This document shows positions 1-48,299 of a stretch of 64,000 nt of DNA, in pieces. Location of the stretch: NCBI GenBank assembly GCA_003991915.1, contig RQTK01000531.1, forward strand, positions 190,432-254,431, given 5' to 3'. The DNA comes from Elysia chlorotica (taxonomy: Eukaryota; Mollusca; Gastropoda; Plakobranchidae). The translations under genes were made by a program, and so were the position numbers. Positions within the stretch are counted from its first letter, which is position 1; each line of letters starts with the position of its first letter. The notes under the pieces are model-generated. The model had not been told where the DNA came from, did no database searches, and saw nothing but the letters and a program-made list of their open reading frames with translations.

Positions 1-656
1 TATTTTTTTGGAGGGGGGGGGGGGGGCAAGAATAAAAACATTAATGTTTGAAATTTAATTATAAATATGTTTATTATCCATTGGTTTTAATTTTTGGGTG
101 AGCGGTAGAATCATAAAAATAAAGTTTTTTTTTTTAATCCTTTGACAGAATAAACTTAAGGTAAAACTAATAAATATAATTTGGAATTATATTTTTTGGT
201 TATGCATCTACTTATTTAATAACTAAACGCCTTATAAGTTAAGATTTAATAGGTCTGTGTTTTGCGAATAGCGTACGGATAAATATCTAGTCGCACCCCT
301 TCATTCACCATAACATTTATGTCTTTGCATATTTTGGCTTTTACAAAAGTCGAGGAAGGTTTTTTAATTATATTGTATTAAATAATAATAATAAAAAAGT
401 AATACTGTATTTATGGAACTGCCGAAAAGTACAATTTAATAACATTTTGCTTTCATAGAAATAAAACTTTTTAGCGATGGTTCTTTTAGTAGAAACTGTT
501 TTGTTTTGTGTGGATTCTTTGTTTTTAAAAAAAAAGAAGAGAAAAAAATACTATTGATGTGCTTTGCATTGAATTTTCTTTTTCCTGACAACGATAGGTG
601 GTGTCCCTCACAACAAAAAGGGATCATAGTCATACGTTTTAATTAGAGACTTGCTC
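1..656. other. AT-rich non-coding DNA
   Basis: There is a poly-G run at 12-26 and otherwise A/T-rich sequence. No coding pattern or recognisable repeat is seen. Confidence 0.5.
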
Positions 657-662
657 TTTATT
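657..662 (-). promoter_or_regulatory. Polyadenylation signal for last exon C
   Basis: AATAAA reads on the minus strand 14 nt past the stop of exon C. Its position supports reading 676-918 as a terminal coding exon. Confidence 0.45.
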
Positions 663-675
663 GTTTTCACACTAT

Positions 676-16874
<16,199 letters not shown>

Positions 16875-16959
16875 TCTGATAAAGTGGTGCGCTTAATATC
16901 TACAATGATGGAATAAATGTATTTATAGTTGTTTCTCACTGGTTTGAGGATAGCTCTGG

Positions 16960-17235
16960 AGTCTGGATCTAGATCTAGAACTAAACTTCGGTTTTAAAAC
17001 TAATGACGTAACCTCCGTGTGTTATTCCATGGTGATGGTATAAATGAGTTGTAGATCTAGATCTAGAGATCTAGAATCAAGATAGATCTAGATCTAGTGT
17101 TTTTCCGATTTCAAAATAACTATCTAGTTCAAAACCTAGGTATATATGACTAAATTTTAATGTTTTTCTGATCTAGATCTAGATCTATTAAGTTGACCAT
17201 GATAATGTAGGCCCTAACATACAGATCTAGCAACA
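16960..17235. repeat. Cluster of AGATCT/CTAGAT short palindromic repeats
   Basis: Repeated GATCTAGATCTAG units in several runs (16966-16978, 17052-17098, 17169-17188). The same hexamer repeat recurs at 44506-44550, 44828-44875, 48228-48255, 50958-50985 and 51115-51200. It is a genome-type signature of unknown origin. Confidence 0.7.
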
Positions 17236-17338
17236 TTAATGACGTCCACCCATGATTTCATGACGAATGGCAATTGGGAATTGAAGTTTAGAGAGTAACG
17301 TTTAATATTTTCACGAAAATTATTGTGATGGTTTCTTA

Positions 17339-18430
17339 ATGCTTTCCACAGCGGTCGTAAAGCGAAACTTCTTGCTGGAAGATGCTTTGAGCGGGCAGCC
17401 AGAGGACAGATGGGTAATTTATATCAAGAAATCAGAATGGTTGTATCTTGGTGCGAGAACGATATCGCAACTCAATAAACATCCTGTAGATCAATGCAGG
17501 GCAAACTGTGGCAGTGACCACATCCCAGTCATAGATACCATGAGAGTCAAACTGAAGAAGTTGAAGAGATCAAAGATGGAAACTAAACTACAACCGAACC
17601 CTCTAGAAGAAAATGAAAAGCAAATATACAAAATGTGTAAAGAAAAAATGTGATAGTCTTGATACTATAACTACAGCGGAGGAAATGTGGCAAAAGATAA
17701 AAAAAGAGCATCAATGAGGCGACTTAAGAACAAATTATGTCAAGGAGAAAAGATGGATGACACCAGAAATCCTGAGTCGTGTGGAAGAAAGGAGGAAAGT
17801 CAAACATGATAAACAAAAATATCATGAAGTAAACTTGTGAAGAACAAATGAAATGTGTCACGGAGAACTGGATTAACGATCAGTGCACAGAGATTGAACA
17901 GCACACCACCAAAGACAGCAAATACACGCATCAAAAATTTAAAGAAGGGACTGGGAAGACCCCATCCTCGAGAGATGATTGTTTCAAATCAAAAGACAGA
18001 CAAATCCCTATAGACAAAAGAAAAAACTAGACCCTAAGCAGATGGTCAGAACACATTGAAGAACTATGCAATGAAGAGAGAAATCCAGCTCCACGCATTA
18101 ACAACGATACTGGGGTGTTCTAATATTGGCAGAAGTGGACCATGCGTTACAAAAGATGAAAATGGGTTAGGCAACAGACCTAGATAATGTGCCAAAAGAA
18201 CTCATAACATCTCTAAAGGATGGAATTGCGGAAGTGACGAAACTGTTGAATACCATATAGGCCTATGACTCAGGCGAGATACCTAACGAGCTAAAATATT
18301 CCATTTTATTGCATTATTAAAAAGCCTGGAACAACAGGCTGTGACCAACACAGAACAATTATTAGCCTATGAGCAATGATATAACAAACGTTCTGCATGT
18401 GCTGATGTACAGAAGGAGTTAAATACACTC
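17339..18430 (+). mobile_element. Degenerate RTE-type LINE (endonuclease end and RT start)
   Basis: The first frame holds the end of an apurinic endonuclease with the GSDHIPVI motif (SDH signature, codons near 17507-17533) and the linker MRVKLKKLKRSK. Later frames give the linker and N-terminal RT region: a HALQKMKMG-like segment near 18141 and KKPGTTGCDQHRTI near 18320. Several frameshifts and stops separate them. This resembles elements annotated as craniofacial development protein 2-like, whose endonuclease derives from RTE/BovB retrotransposons. It is not a functional gene. Confidence 0.75.
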
Positions 18431-18532
18431 AGAGATTTCAGACACACATTTTGGATTTGTAGCAAATACGGGCACTCGAAATACAATCTTTACTATGAAC
18501 ATGCTCCTAGAAAGATCAATAAAAGTATAGAA

Positions 18533-18559
18533 ACACACACACACACACACACACACACA
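18533..18559. repeat. (CA)n microsatellite
   Basis: About 12 CA units. Confidence 0.95.
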
Positions 18560-18789
18560 AATGATGCCCATCGCAAAGCTGTAAATGACTTCTGTGTGTT
18601 TGAAAAACAAAGTCGGATGTTAGACAACTTTTTCGTCTCACAGTTGAAAATAGAGGTTGAAATGACCGTAGTCCAAAACTCTTCCTAGCTCAGACAACAC
18701 TTTAAACATACGCTTTATCCACCCCCTCTAAGCAGTTATGACTAACAATTGTTTTTTGGATCTGCACATGACGGTAAATTTCTTGGATT

Positions 18790-19840
18790 GTAAGACTTAA
18801 TGGCTTCGTTTGATCCATTTCTAGCATATCATATTGCACGACATGGCAACAAAGGGTGTGGTAACGCTTCATATGTATCATTTACTGTTGTTGATGAGTA
18901 TGTAGAAGTGTTGACCGCCAAAGAAAGATCAGTCGTCATTGAAGAGGTCAAAGAAGCAAATTACAACAGCATAAGTGTCGAATCCACTCAGACATAACCC
19001 ACAATTGACATTCATTCTTCCATGCGCCAGTTAAGCTGGTCTACCCGTAAGTACGTTAGAAATTTTGACATCTTTGGACAAATTTGATCAGGAGCTTCGA
19101 AACGGCCGTGGACAAAGCTACGATACTGCTAGTAGGACGTCTCAGGGTTGTACAAACCCGTATCAAGAGATGAATCACAAGGCTTCCTTTGTCCCCTACT
19201 CGACTGATTCTCTAAATCTGGTTGGTGTTTGTGCAGTTGAATGTTACGTTGACGCAGCAGCATTCTTCCAAGCATTGCACAACAAGATGGGAAATTTTGA
19301 ATTTCCTGTGCTGTGTGTGTTTTGGGGAAAAGTTCTGGTAAGCTTTAACACTGTCAACAAAACACTTTCAAAAACATCACTCAACCTGCGAGTCGTACAC
19401 AAATTGCTAACTGCTTTCTTAACAGAACTTCGTGACGATTTCGAGCGAATTGAACAGTCAGTCACACCTTTTGTCTAATACAAATGCATTGCTAAACGCA
19501 AGCGCTTCCACTACGAAACGAAAGGTGTTGAAGCTGTTTTGTCGCAACGGGAGAAGTTTAGAACATACACCTCCTTGTCATCGTTGATTGCCTTTTTGTC
19601 TGAACTTGAAAAGGGGGAAAAAATCTTAAATACTCTGACTTTGACATTTTCTTTCATCTTCACAAGAAGCCAACCACAACCATTCGAGACACATTGTCGT
19701 ACTCAGGATATGTCAGGTCAGCATTTCAGTCTGAGGATGCACTTTCTCCTCCCCGCCTCATTCAAAGTCTTCACAAAAGCGGTGCAACAACAGCCTTCCC
19801 AAATGAAGCGATTGCACTGAAGCCCTTTCTCACCTGACTT
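18790..19840 (+). mobile_element. Degenerate hAT-type (ZMYM1-like) transposase
   Basis: Frames 18800-18997, 19065-19478 and 19480-19700 together resemble hAT-derived proteins of the zinc finger MYM-type 1 group. Visible parts are LAYHIARHGNKG with SYVSFTVVDEYVEVL, the block with NKMGNFEFPVLCVFWGKV-like sequence, and a later KRKRFHYET piece. In-frame stops at about 18995 and 19478 and missing sequence between the frames show that the copy is dead. Terminal inverted repeats and an 8-bp target duplication were not identified. Confidence 0.68.
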
Positions 19841-20640
19841 CAAACTATAAGTATAAGTCAAATGCCCTAAAAAATATTTCTACCAGTTTTTCTGGGTAGA
19901 AGAAAAAAAACAAGGCCAATTTCTCAAAACAGGTAAAAACAATTCAGTTTTCAATCAAACAAAAGGACTAGAGACATATAATCTGCTATGATTTCATTGA
20001 ATAGAAACCGCTTGGTGGAAAAAGATCCATGGGTCATCCACTGATAAGTTGATGTCATTGGGGCACTAAATTATTAAGATCAAAGATAATACACATGTAG
20101 TAAAAATATTACCTGATGTCATTTTAAGTACCTTGGCAAAACAATAATGAAAAAGGAAAAACTGCACTGGCCAAGAGAACAAAATCAGAAGTGCCGTAGC
20201 AATATCCATATTTCTGTAGCTGAGTGGAATTCCAACTACTCTAGCTCTGAAATTAAAAATAGTTGACCTGTTCACCTAAATGTGCTATACAAGCTAAAAC
20301 ATTAACACTATACCAGAAAAAAGATTCAAGCCTTAGAAATGAGGATCTTTAGAATGGCAAAGATAAAATGGCAGAATGAGAAATGGAGTATCCCGAGTAG
20401 ACTGAGTGTAAGGAAGGATAAACCTTCAAAAAAAGTGCAAACATAGAAACTCATCTATTTCAATCTCCCATTCAGGCAGGTTAGTATTGAGAATGTCATT
20501 TTAAAGTTGGTAGCATAAAAAGATGCCCTATGCGACAATCGACAGATGATACAAACAACTGGAGGGATAACAAGTAAGTCTCCTCCCGCCAGTTTGGCCT
20601 GATCGCCCCGAGTATTCATAGATGGTCAGTCTGTGCGGCG
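19841..20640. other. Intergenic DNA
   Basis: No supported coding or repeat signal. Confidence 0.35.
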
Positions 20641-20654
20641 GGATGTCACCAAGA

Positions 20655-20751
20655 GGATGATGATGATAATGATGATAATGAAGATGCTGATTATGATGGT
20701 GAGTATTCCACATGATGATGATGATGATGATGAATGATGATAATGATGATA

Positions 20752-20789
<38 letters not shown>

Positions 20790-20855
20790 AAGTATGTCAC
20801 ATGATGATTATGATGATAAGTATGTCACATGATGATTATGATGATAAGTATGTCA

Positions 20856-20888
<33 letters not shown>

Positions 20889-20900
20889 GATGACGAGTAT
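20655..20900. repeat. GAT-rich microsatellite with a 28-bp minisatellite
   Basis: (GAT)n tracts surround AAGTATGTCACATGATGATT-type units that start at 20790, 20818 and 20846, a spacing of exactly 28 bp. Poly-Ser open frames here are artefacts. Confidence 0.95.
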
Positions 20901-22492
20901 GTCACAAAACCATGATTTTCCATATTCCCTAGTTTCAACAACCACAACAACAACAACAAAACCCATTGCAGAATGATTGAGCCTGTTCAACAGTTGCATG
21001 TATCAATAATACAGTAAATAAAGAAGAAAAAAAGGCAACACTGAATATGTGGCTGGAAAATCTTTATCACTGTTTAAAATCATAATCATATATAATAATC
21101 AATCCAAGGGAAGAAAAAGGGAAATAACAGCCAAATTCCAAAGAAGCCTCTACACTAATGTGATATTTAATTTTAATTCTGTCTTAAATTTTTTTGGATT
21201 TTGGCACCTAGCTATCAACCATGTATGCAAAAATTAAAAACAGTAACATTCCAACATGCCAAAATTGTACCTCTCACTCTGCACTGCAATTATCTATTAC
21301 TTTTTTTCCAAACAAAAACAAAAACAACAAAATACAACCTTTGCCATAACATTTTATTTTAAAGAGAGAGGCAAATGCCTCTTCACAAGAACAACAAAGC
21401 GCCATCATAAACATTATGCTGTAACATAATATTGATATCGTATGGGAATTCTCAAATAGGCCTTTCTTATGATTTAGATATGAGAGGTGTAAGAGATTGG
21501 TATAATGTAAAAGATACACCACCATTGTGTTGAGGGGTACCCATGTGACTATGGTTTAAAAAATTGTCCAAACACAAAAGTTCTCTGCCTCAGAAAAGTA
21601 GGAAAATATAAAGAAAGTTTCCAAAGGTTTACAATTAAAACATTAGTTATTAGGTACAATGTATTAAATCTAAACATAAACAATCTATTTATACAATTCA
21701 TTGCATATTGAGGATTTTGTAGCATGCAACAACACATTAAGTTATGAACTGCAAACAAAACTATTTTTGTAGGCTACATCACTCCACATTTCATTCTGAC
21801 ACTACCTCTACTTAGTTCCACATCGATAATCCAAAACTTCCATTCATTACATACTTTAAAAGTCCGGAATGAATGTCTTTAATTGCTCCTTGCATGTTTT
21901 TTTGTTTGATTTGGTGATTTATGCTTCATTTCTTTTAATTTTGAAATGTGTCAAACCCCATATGACATTAATGCAATTTTTTTTTAAACAAAAAGTAGGT
22001 GGTTGCATCTGCATTAGACTGATAGACAAGACAACGTTTCAAATATTAATAAACTTTGTACTGGCTAAACAAGCCAAATTGTGGTGCACAAAGCAGGTCT
22101 ATGTATAGAGTCTTATCTAGACCCATAGCCAAGCAGCTCCAGCTTTGGCTCTCTCTTAAAATACTAAATCATCTAATTCGACTTTTCCTTAATTCGACAT
22201 GAAAGTTCTTGTCAATGTTATGTGGAATTATCAGGTATGCACTCTAATTAACTTGAGTTACATAAATGCTGTTGTGACTGTGTGATAAATTTAAATGCAG
22301 AACAATACTATGGAGGGCAATTCTAAACATGCAACAACTAGAACATCAATGATAGAAAACATATTATCAAACTTCCTTTTTCACATCATAAATAAAGTTT
22401 CAGAGCAAGAATTCACACCAGTTCAAATTGGCTATTGAACAATAAGAGAATAAGAGAATCGGTACAAAAAACAACAAAACTATATGATTTAA
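20901..22492. other. COQ8 3' flank / UTR region
   Basis: AT-rich DNA beyond the COQ8 stop. Part of it is presumably 3' UTR, but I saw no polyadenylation signal in the first 110 nt downstream and cannot place the end. Confidence 0.35.
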
Positions 22493-41794
<19,302 letters not shown>

Positions 41795-42586
41795 GATGGC
41801 CGTTTATCTGCATAAAAATTATTTAAAAAAACAATGAATGTGCACCTTCCGTTCAAAAAATTCTATCAAGATCATGTCAACTAGGTTATACCTGATAAAT
41901 TCAGTATCTACAGAAAAAAAAATTTGGAAAAGATTTGCTGAAATTTAATTCAGTCTATCATGTTATCTTTTGACTACGTCACACCTATGAAAAGACATCA
42001 GCACAACAATTCATTTCAATAGCTGAAGCTACCTACTGACAGTACAATTTCTTTGTTCTACAAAAAGAAATAGATGACAGAACAACAGGAATATATTGAA
42101 CCACTATGTAAAAGCAAACAACTCAAGTGTCATGCTAATGTACATTGATCCACATTTCATACACATGAGGGTCATAAAATGAGTATGGTCAGCACATAAC
42201 AAACCACATTAAATCAATCTTTACACCTAACTGAATTAAGTGAATACTTAAGGCTAGGCAAGAAGTAACATTTTTTAATAACATATTAGACGTTGCTGTG
42301 GCTCAAAAGTTGTAAGGTTTAATTATTTTGGCTTCTATTATGTCATAACAACTAGAGCAAAGTTCAAGTCAATTAAATCAAAAAGAGGAACGACAATATT
42401 ACAAAGTGTCTCAAGATATCATTTAGGGAAGCAGAAAATCCAAATGAATAAAAGAAACAAGATTTGATAGAGCTTAATTGTCCATTTGTAAGAGAAAGAG
42501 AGAAGGACAGGTCGAATGAGAGGGAAAAGTTACAGTACAGATAAAGAGAGTTAAAGAGAGAAACATAGAAAGAGAGGGCTGAAAAA

Positions 42587-42587
42587 T

Positions 42588-42658
<71 letters not shown>
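42587..42658. repeat. (ATA)n microsatellite
   Basis: About 23 units. Confidence 0.97.
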
Positions 42659-42660
<2 letters not shown>

Positions 42661-42664
42661 TTAA

Positions 42665-42800
42665 CCCATGCTGCACATTGAAAGCCGTCCGACAACCAGA
42701 TGGCCAGTCTGGGTTTGGCACAGGCGTGTGGGTGTGAAAAAATGGGGTGTGGCAGGAGTTTCACCTGGTTAACTGATGCTCTGAGTGTTGTGCAATTATC
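42665..42800 (+). repeat. Retroposon fragment shared with 60390-60560
   Basis: GGTGTGGCAGGAGTTTCACC, TGGTTAACTGATGCTC and GTGTTGTGCAATTATCGTC recur in reverse orientation at 60400-60545. Confidence 0.6.
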
Positions 42801-43119
42801 GTCTGTATTTTTTTCATGATTTCTAGTTATAAATTCATAATACTATATATTTCTATTGCGCTGAGAATGTCATTGATTTCACTATTTTGATTGTTTATGT
42901 TTCTAAATAATTGTTGATTACTAATCGTGTGGGGGGAATAAAGGAGAAGCCAGTTATTACTTTCTTTCCTTCAGGTGACCACAATTGAACTTATTTAAAT
43001 TCAAAAAGCTGTGGGTGTGGTATGTTTCAGTTTGAATCCTTTATACATGGAAAAGGTTATAATGCTTTTAGAACGCTTGCAGCCCCAATTAAAAGTTCTG
43101 CAATACAGAAACGGAAATA

Positions 43120-43350
43120 TCAGCTGTGGATCAAACCTTTGGCCTCCTACTCGTCAATCCAAAGCACTAATGATAAAGATATCTGGTGCTTATATTGCTA
43201 AAAATGCCATCTTCAAATTAATGTCATGTCCCATAGATTTCCTACAGAGATGGGCAGAAAAAAGTTGGAAAAAGAATGTCAACACTAAAGATTTCAACCT
43301 TGGACCTCCTGCTCCTCAGTCCCTAGAGACTGAGCTATCTTTACACCCCT
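43120..43350 (-). repeat. Two tRNA-like SINE heads
   Basis: On the minus strand, 43350-43285 reads TAGCTCAGTCTCTAGG (box A-like), then GGTCCAAGGTTGAAATC (box B-like). A more decayed second copy covers 43200-43125. No full tRNA cloverleaf is supported. The open frame 43011-43355 runs through both and is not a gene. Confidence 0.5.
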
Positions 43351-44198
43351 ACTAAGCCAACGATAATAATATTTAAATTTAATAAGATCTACATCCCACG
43401 AATTTCTAGAAAAATATCAGATATTTGGACACCTGCCAAGAATCACACCGTCTGCTTGACAACGCAGGCCACAGCAGATAGAGCCACCGTGAGGCGGTAA
43501 TGATCAAAGTGAAGCACCGACAGTTACAGCACGTGTCGGCCTAGTGCTATTACAAGCCCACAATCACACAACCAGAGCAGACCTGAATTCACCATGCAAT
43601 TTGGCCAGCGCCTGTTTCACATGTGTGTGTGTGTGTTTGTGTCTGTCTGTCTTTGTGTCTCGTGGGGCGCCACTTGACACTTCTTTGTGATTGTGAATCA
43701 GTCAAAGCATGGCTGTCATCACCATCTTCCCCATACATCAATAGTTAAACCGTCTTTATACACCGCCAGGTTACCCAAGATCTCTACAGGCCGTATCTTG
43801 CTCCTCCTCAGCCCTTTCCTTTCTTAGAGATCCAGGCTATCATCAGTGATTACTGTCAAAATGTGACTAAGAGGTTGAGAATCCTCCAAACTACTCATTG
43901 ATTTCATTGGTTGACAAATCAAGAGCATGTACACCTATTCACACTTTTCTCGCATGATAGAAAAAGTAGGAATAAAGGTTGGCAGTTGGTTGGCACCCGC
44001 AGTGCCCAGTTGGGAGGTGCTAAGTTGGTGAATTAACAGCGAGCGGAACTAGTAGTTCTTTCACAGAGAGGCAGTTAAATGACGTGCCATGCTTTAGGGG
44101 ATTTAATAAATGTATTGCACCTCATGCTCCAACTGAGACAGCTGCCACAACCAATAGATGGATCAGCAACCAACTCCAACCCTAAGGCTTCCGTAACA

Positions 44199-44237
44199 AT
44201 AACAACAACAACAACAACAATAATAATAATAATAATA

Positions 44238-44298
<61 letters not shown>
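44199..44298. repeat. (ACA)n/(ATA)n microsatellite
   Basis: CAA units grade into about 25 ATA units. Confidence 0.96.
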
Positions 44299-44407
44299 TC
44301 AATAATGAACAGCAATAATGATGAAGATATTGATAATGAAAACGCATTTTAACATAAATGAAGTACACATACCAATAACGCAAAATTAACTTTGAAGATA
44401 AGCTTCT

Positions 44408-44408
<1 letters not shown>

Positions 44409-44469
<61 letters not shown>

Positions 44470-44501
44470 TAATAATAATAATAATAATAATAACAATAAT
44501 A
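44409..44501. repeat. (ATA)n microsatellite
   Basis: About 30 units with two ACA interruptions. Confidence 0.96.
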
Positions 44502-44754
44502 AATCTAGATCTAGGTCTTAACTGTCACTTTTCCAAGAGTCAGATCTAGACCTCTAAGAGCAAAATATTTACTTGGGCTATGGATACGAGAAGTATATCT
44601 AGTCCTAGATTAGATTAGATCCAAGGGGATTATTGTTTTGAATAGTAAATCACAAGATCTAACATTGAGTGATTGACAATATTAACTATTGGAATTTTTT
44701 ATTTTATTTAAACCATCGCATACTGTTAGCGTGTCGTCGAATCTAGAATATGGA

Positions 44755-44825
44755 GTTGGTTGGTTGGTTGGTTGGGTTTTTAACGTCCAACATCAGCAAC
44801 TTATGGCTATATCGTGGACGGGAGT
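44755..44825 (-). repeat. SINE tail copy with (GGTT)n
   Basis: GGTTGGTTGGTTGG followed by TTTTTAACGTCCAACATCAG and ATATCGTGGACGGGA, the reversed tail of the 3555 family. Confidence 0.65.
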
Positions 44826-45154
44826 AATCTAGATCTAGATAATTAGACATGTATTAAATCTAGATACATGTATTCCATGACAACAAGCCTAGATTTTATG
44901 TCTGTCCTTTAATCGTTCTTTAATTGATGCCTTTTATAACACAACTAACCAACCTCTGACTCTACCGCAGTCTTAATCGCTCGGCATGTTTTGTAATCTT
45001 CCAATGTTTACAACACATGTGCGACCTTGAACCTTTAGAAAAATGGAAGTGTGTAAAGGCCGTGGATGACCATGATTATAACAAAAATTACATGTGCCAA
45101 TTTTTCATAGGGATCTTATAGAAGGTTATTTATAGGGGAATCTCTTTGTAGAAG

Positions 45155-45325
45155 ACCTATCGTTCGACAACTGTAAGAGCCCACGCTAACAGAGCTCGAA
45201 CGATAGGTCTTCTATAAGATACCTATCGTTCGACAACTGTAAGAGCCCACGCTAACAGTTGTCGAACGATAGGTCTTCTATAAGATACCTATCGTTCGAC
45301 AACTGTAAGAGCCCACGCTAACAGA
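45155..45325. repeat. 66-bp tandem array of hairpin units
   Basis: Units start at 45155, 45221 and 45287 (spacing exactly 66; the third is partial). The second unit is a near-perfect hairpin: 19-nt arm ACCTATCGTTCGACAACTG (45221-45239), 16-nt loop (45240-45255), and the exact complement at 45256-45274. In the first unit, arms 45150-45167 and 45196-45213 pair over 18 bp. There is no coding potential. Confidence 0.95.
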
Positions 45326-45810
45326 GCAATTTTTGTTGCGCAACCTTTTAAGCCTAGTAAAGTTATAATTCCTAAAGCCGGCCATAGACGTTGCAATAAT
45401 TGCTGTAAATTATGGCTTTGCGATCATTTTGGCAATATCTTGCTTGGTGTATGGGGATATTGCAGAAATTTATCGACAGCGAAAGCTGATTGCTCATCGA
45501 CTGGTACTACCTGAAAATAAATTGCCCGCGCCTTCACAAATCGCGTTACCTAGATCCATTAATTATTTAAATAGCCAATTTTATTTTAACTGAATGAGAG
45601 ACAATTAACAATAGTGAACACTTTTACTCATTGATATAATTTAAAATCGTGTTTTTTCTGTCTCCTCTTGTTGATTTTTCGTGTGCAGTCATCTTGAAAT
45701 AAACCGATGTAATTTTGAGCGAGCCAAAAATGCCTTGTGCGACACCCACGCACGTATAAAAACATCAAAGGAGACAATTCTACTAGACTTTCTGGCGCCT
45801 ACTAGCCTAG

Positions 45811-45812
<2 letters not shown>

Positions 45813-45903
<91 letters not shown>
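45813..45903. repeat. (ATA)n microsatellite at a retroelement 3' end
   Basis: About 30 units, directly followed by TTGCATGTATATAGCGCACT, which in reverse reads as a LINE/SINE-type 3' end. Confidence 0.95.
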
Positions 45904-45904
<1 letters not shown>

Positions 45905-46195
45905 TATTGCATGTATATAGCGCACTTCCTTGAACAATCATGTTCAATGCGCTTAACAATTTCCATAATCATAATTACAAAAGAAAAATAACCATATAAT
46001 GTTGACACAATACAACAGTGCATTAAAAAACATAAGGAATCGTTAGAGGTATTTACAACATTCACCAGTTAAATTTCAATCATCAGAAAGGTAGAACTTT
46101 AGCATGCATTTGAAAATTTCTATGGAAGGTGCCTCCCTTATGTTTAGGGAAGGTTGTTCCATACTTTGGGACCGAGATAGTAATTTCTATTTGGT
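45904..46195 (-). repeat. Retroelement 3' end
   Basis: In reverse, a GCGCATTGAACATGATTG-type stretch and GCGCTATATACATGCAA run into the AT-triplet tract, as at CR1-like 3' ends. 46120-46190 holds GGAAGGTTGTTCCATACTTT, which reads as common dispersed repeat sequence. Confidence 0.5.
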
Positions 46196-47712
46196 ACAAC
46201 AAGGATGAGCGTGGCTGTCTTCAACGGGGCTTCTCCTTACGAAGAGTTCGCCGAGAAGAGATCGAGGCCCTGCTGCAGGCTGGGCCGGGCTTATAGAAGG
46301 AATTGGTTGCGACACCTGGTGCGAGATGTGAAACAGGAGCTGGCGTGTCAGCCCGAGGTGGACTCTGTACAGTAGCTGATGTAGACCTTGGAGGGAATCT
46401 ATGAAGACCGGCGGCCCCATAACAACCTAGTCATCGAAATTTCACAGCTGCATACAGGGCCCCTATGAGGCGATCCTTCACTTCAGACATTCGGTTGCAA
46501 AGGTTCCTCTCCCGCCTGGGGAGCGGCCACGCCAAATACAACGCTGACACAGTCAGCCCGCAAGACCAATCTATTGCCGGCGTGCGCAGCGAAAGTATAA
46601 GTATACATTTGGTGTGGCGTGGGCTGTCCAACTCCGAGAGCACTTCCTTGGAGGTTTGGGAGCTCGCGCTGCAGCTGTCCAGCGAGGAGGCGGATGATGG
46701 CCCTGCCAGACTAGCAGCTCTGACATTGATTGCAACCCCTGAACGCCAGCGTCCAGCGAAATGTGGCTGGTCCTCGAGTAACTCCGCTCCTTGGCCGAGG
46801 GAAAGAAGCGTTTGGAGACCCGAGTACAAGAGAAACGCGTTTTCACCGAGGGGCATAATACTCGGCGTAGGAGGATGAAATGCGACATGCGGTCGTCATA
46901 CCACTTTGCTAAGGACTGCTGGGCCCCAACACCAGCACCGGTGGAAAATGCCCATCCTCAGAAGTACTAGTAGTGAGTTCGGCGCCAAAGCGGTTAACGT
47001 AGATGGAGACCGGCAACCTAATGAGGATGAAAGCAGTGCTTGGCGGGAAGGAGATCTTGGCCCTGATCTATACAGGTGATAAGGTGCCCATCATGCGGCA
47101 AGCCTATCTGGTTCAGGATGGTGGCGGCGAACCGACAGTTCATTCCCTGCAGCGTATGCCTCTTTTTAGACCGCAAAATCGGCGATTAAGTCGTAACATG
47201 GGCTGTTGTATTTGTCGTCACGAGTTCGCCGGAGGAATGTATCATTGGAACGAACCTTTCCGGCTTTCCTGACCCGGAACCTGCCCACGCCTCACCTTGT
47301 CTGGTCCGTTCAATCTAGGCCCGGCAGACGCAAGTTGTGCCTTCAACGGGGATCGATCCCTCATCTTCTTTGGAGATTATTGTGGAGCCGATGGAGAACA
47401 CAGATTACAACACCAGAGTCTGTGTACATGGCGCTACCACTAGATCTGGGAGAGGGAGGATGTAACACCGCATTCACCCCCACCATCGTCGGAACGTTCG
47501 GTCCCATATCGTGGAACTGCTGCAACATGTGATCGTTGAGACCAGCACTTCCCCGTGCTTCCCCTTGCGCTGTTCCCGTTGTGGTGGTACGTAACAAGTC
47601 TAGGCGATTGAGACTTTGCTGCGGCTACCGCAAGTTCAACGCCCAGACCGTGCAAGACAAGAATAGATGAGGTTCTCGACGCCAATACATTTGTACGGGA
47701 GAATTCGAACAT
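46196..47712 (+). mobile_element. GC-rich degenerate retroelement-like block
   Basis: Markedly more GC-rich than its neighbours. Plus-strand frames are broken. Around 46878-46925 one frame has C...YHFAKDCW, like the second half of a CCHC zinc knuckle of a Gag protein. About 100 nt later, VLGGKEILALIYTGDK resembles the start of a retropepsin with the active-site DTG decayed. This order (Gag knuckle, protease) suggests an LTR retrotransposon remnant. No LTRs, RT or integrase were recognised, so the family is open. Confidence 0.42.
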
Positions 47713-48259
47713 TTTTTTCTATTCAATTTCGTGTTAACCAGTGGTCTGTCCTAGCACACGGGGTGAATCATTCTGTATCACTGTGAGAAGAATATTGTTG
47801 GTTTTCCTGCTTCATGGGATAGGATAATTAATGATAGCATACATTTAACAAAAAAAAAAAAAAAAAAGAACACCGTGATTAAAGGTGAAGAACAAAACCC
47901 CAACAACATTGGGAACTTGCTTTCGAGTTTCGACGGCTGCGGGAAAAATAAGGTCCGGCAGCCTGACAGATAGTCATTGTCAAATTAAAAACTAGACCGA
48001 GAAATAACAGGAAACAAGTAAGTTGATAAGATCCTGAATAGTACATGTACATGACTTTATAGGCTATACCAATGGAAAAAATTCCGAGCGGCGAAGCCAA
48101 CGAACAGCCGAACAGTAGATTGTAGATCTAGATTAGAACTGTTTCCACACTCTATACATTATGAAAATTACATTGCTGATCAAGGCGCGGATGCTTACTG
48201 ATAAGTAATAATTAATATCTAACCTAATATCTAGATCTAGATCTAATCTAGATGTACAT

Positions 48260-48261
<2 letters not shown>

Positions 48262-48291
<30 letters not shown>
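48262..48291. repeat. (GA)n microsatellite
   Basis: About 15 units. Confidence 0.95.
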
Positions 48292-48293
<2 letters not shown>

Positions 48294-48299
48294 AGAATT

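Noticed and set aside
20528..20800. Poly-Ser open frame on the minus strand
   Set aside because: Produced by the GAT repeat.
43011..43355. 114-codon plus-strand frame
   Set aside because: Runs through two reversed tRNA-like SINE heads.
45150..45325. CRISPR-like appearance of repeated units
   Set aside because: Whole 66-bp units repeat, including the would-be spacers, and the genome is animal; it is a tandem hairpin array.
47879..48100. 73-codon minus-strand frame with a hydrophobic stretch
   Set aside because: No homology, and it lies next to a poly-A tract in intergenic DNA.
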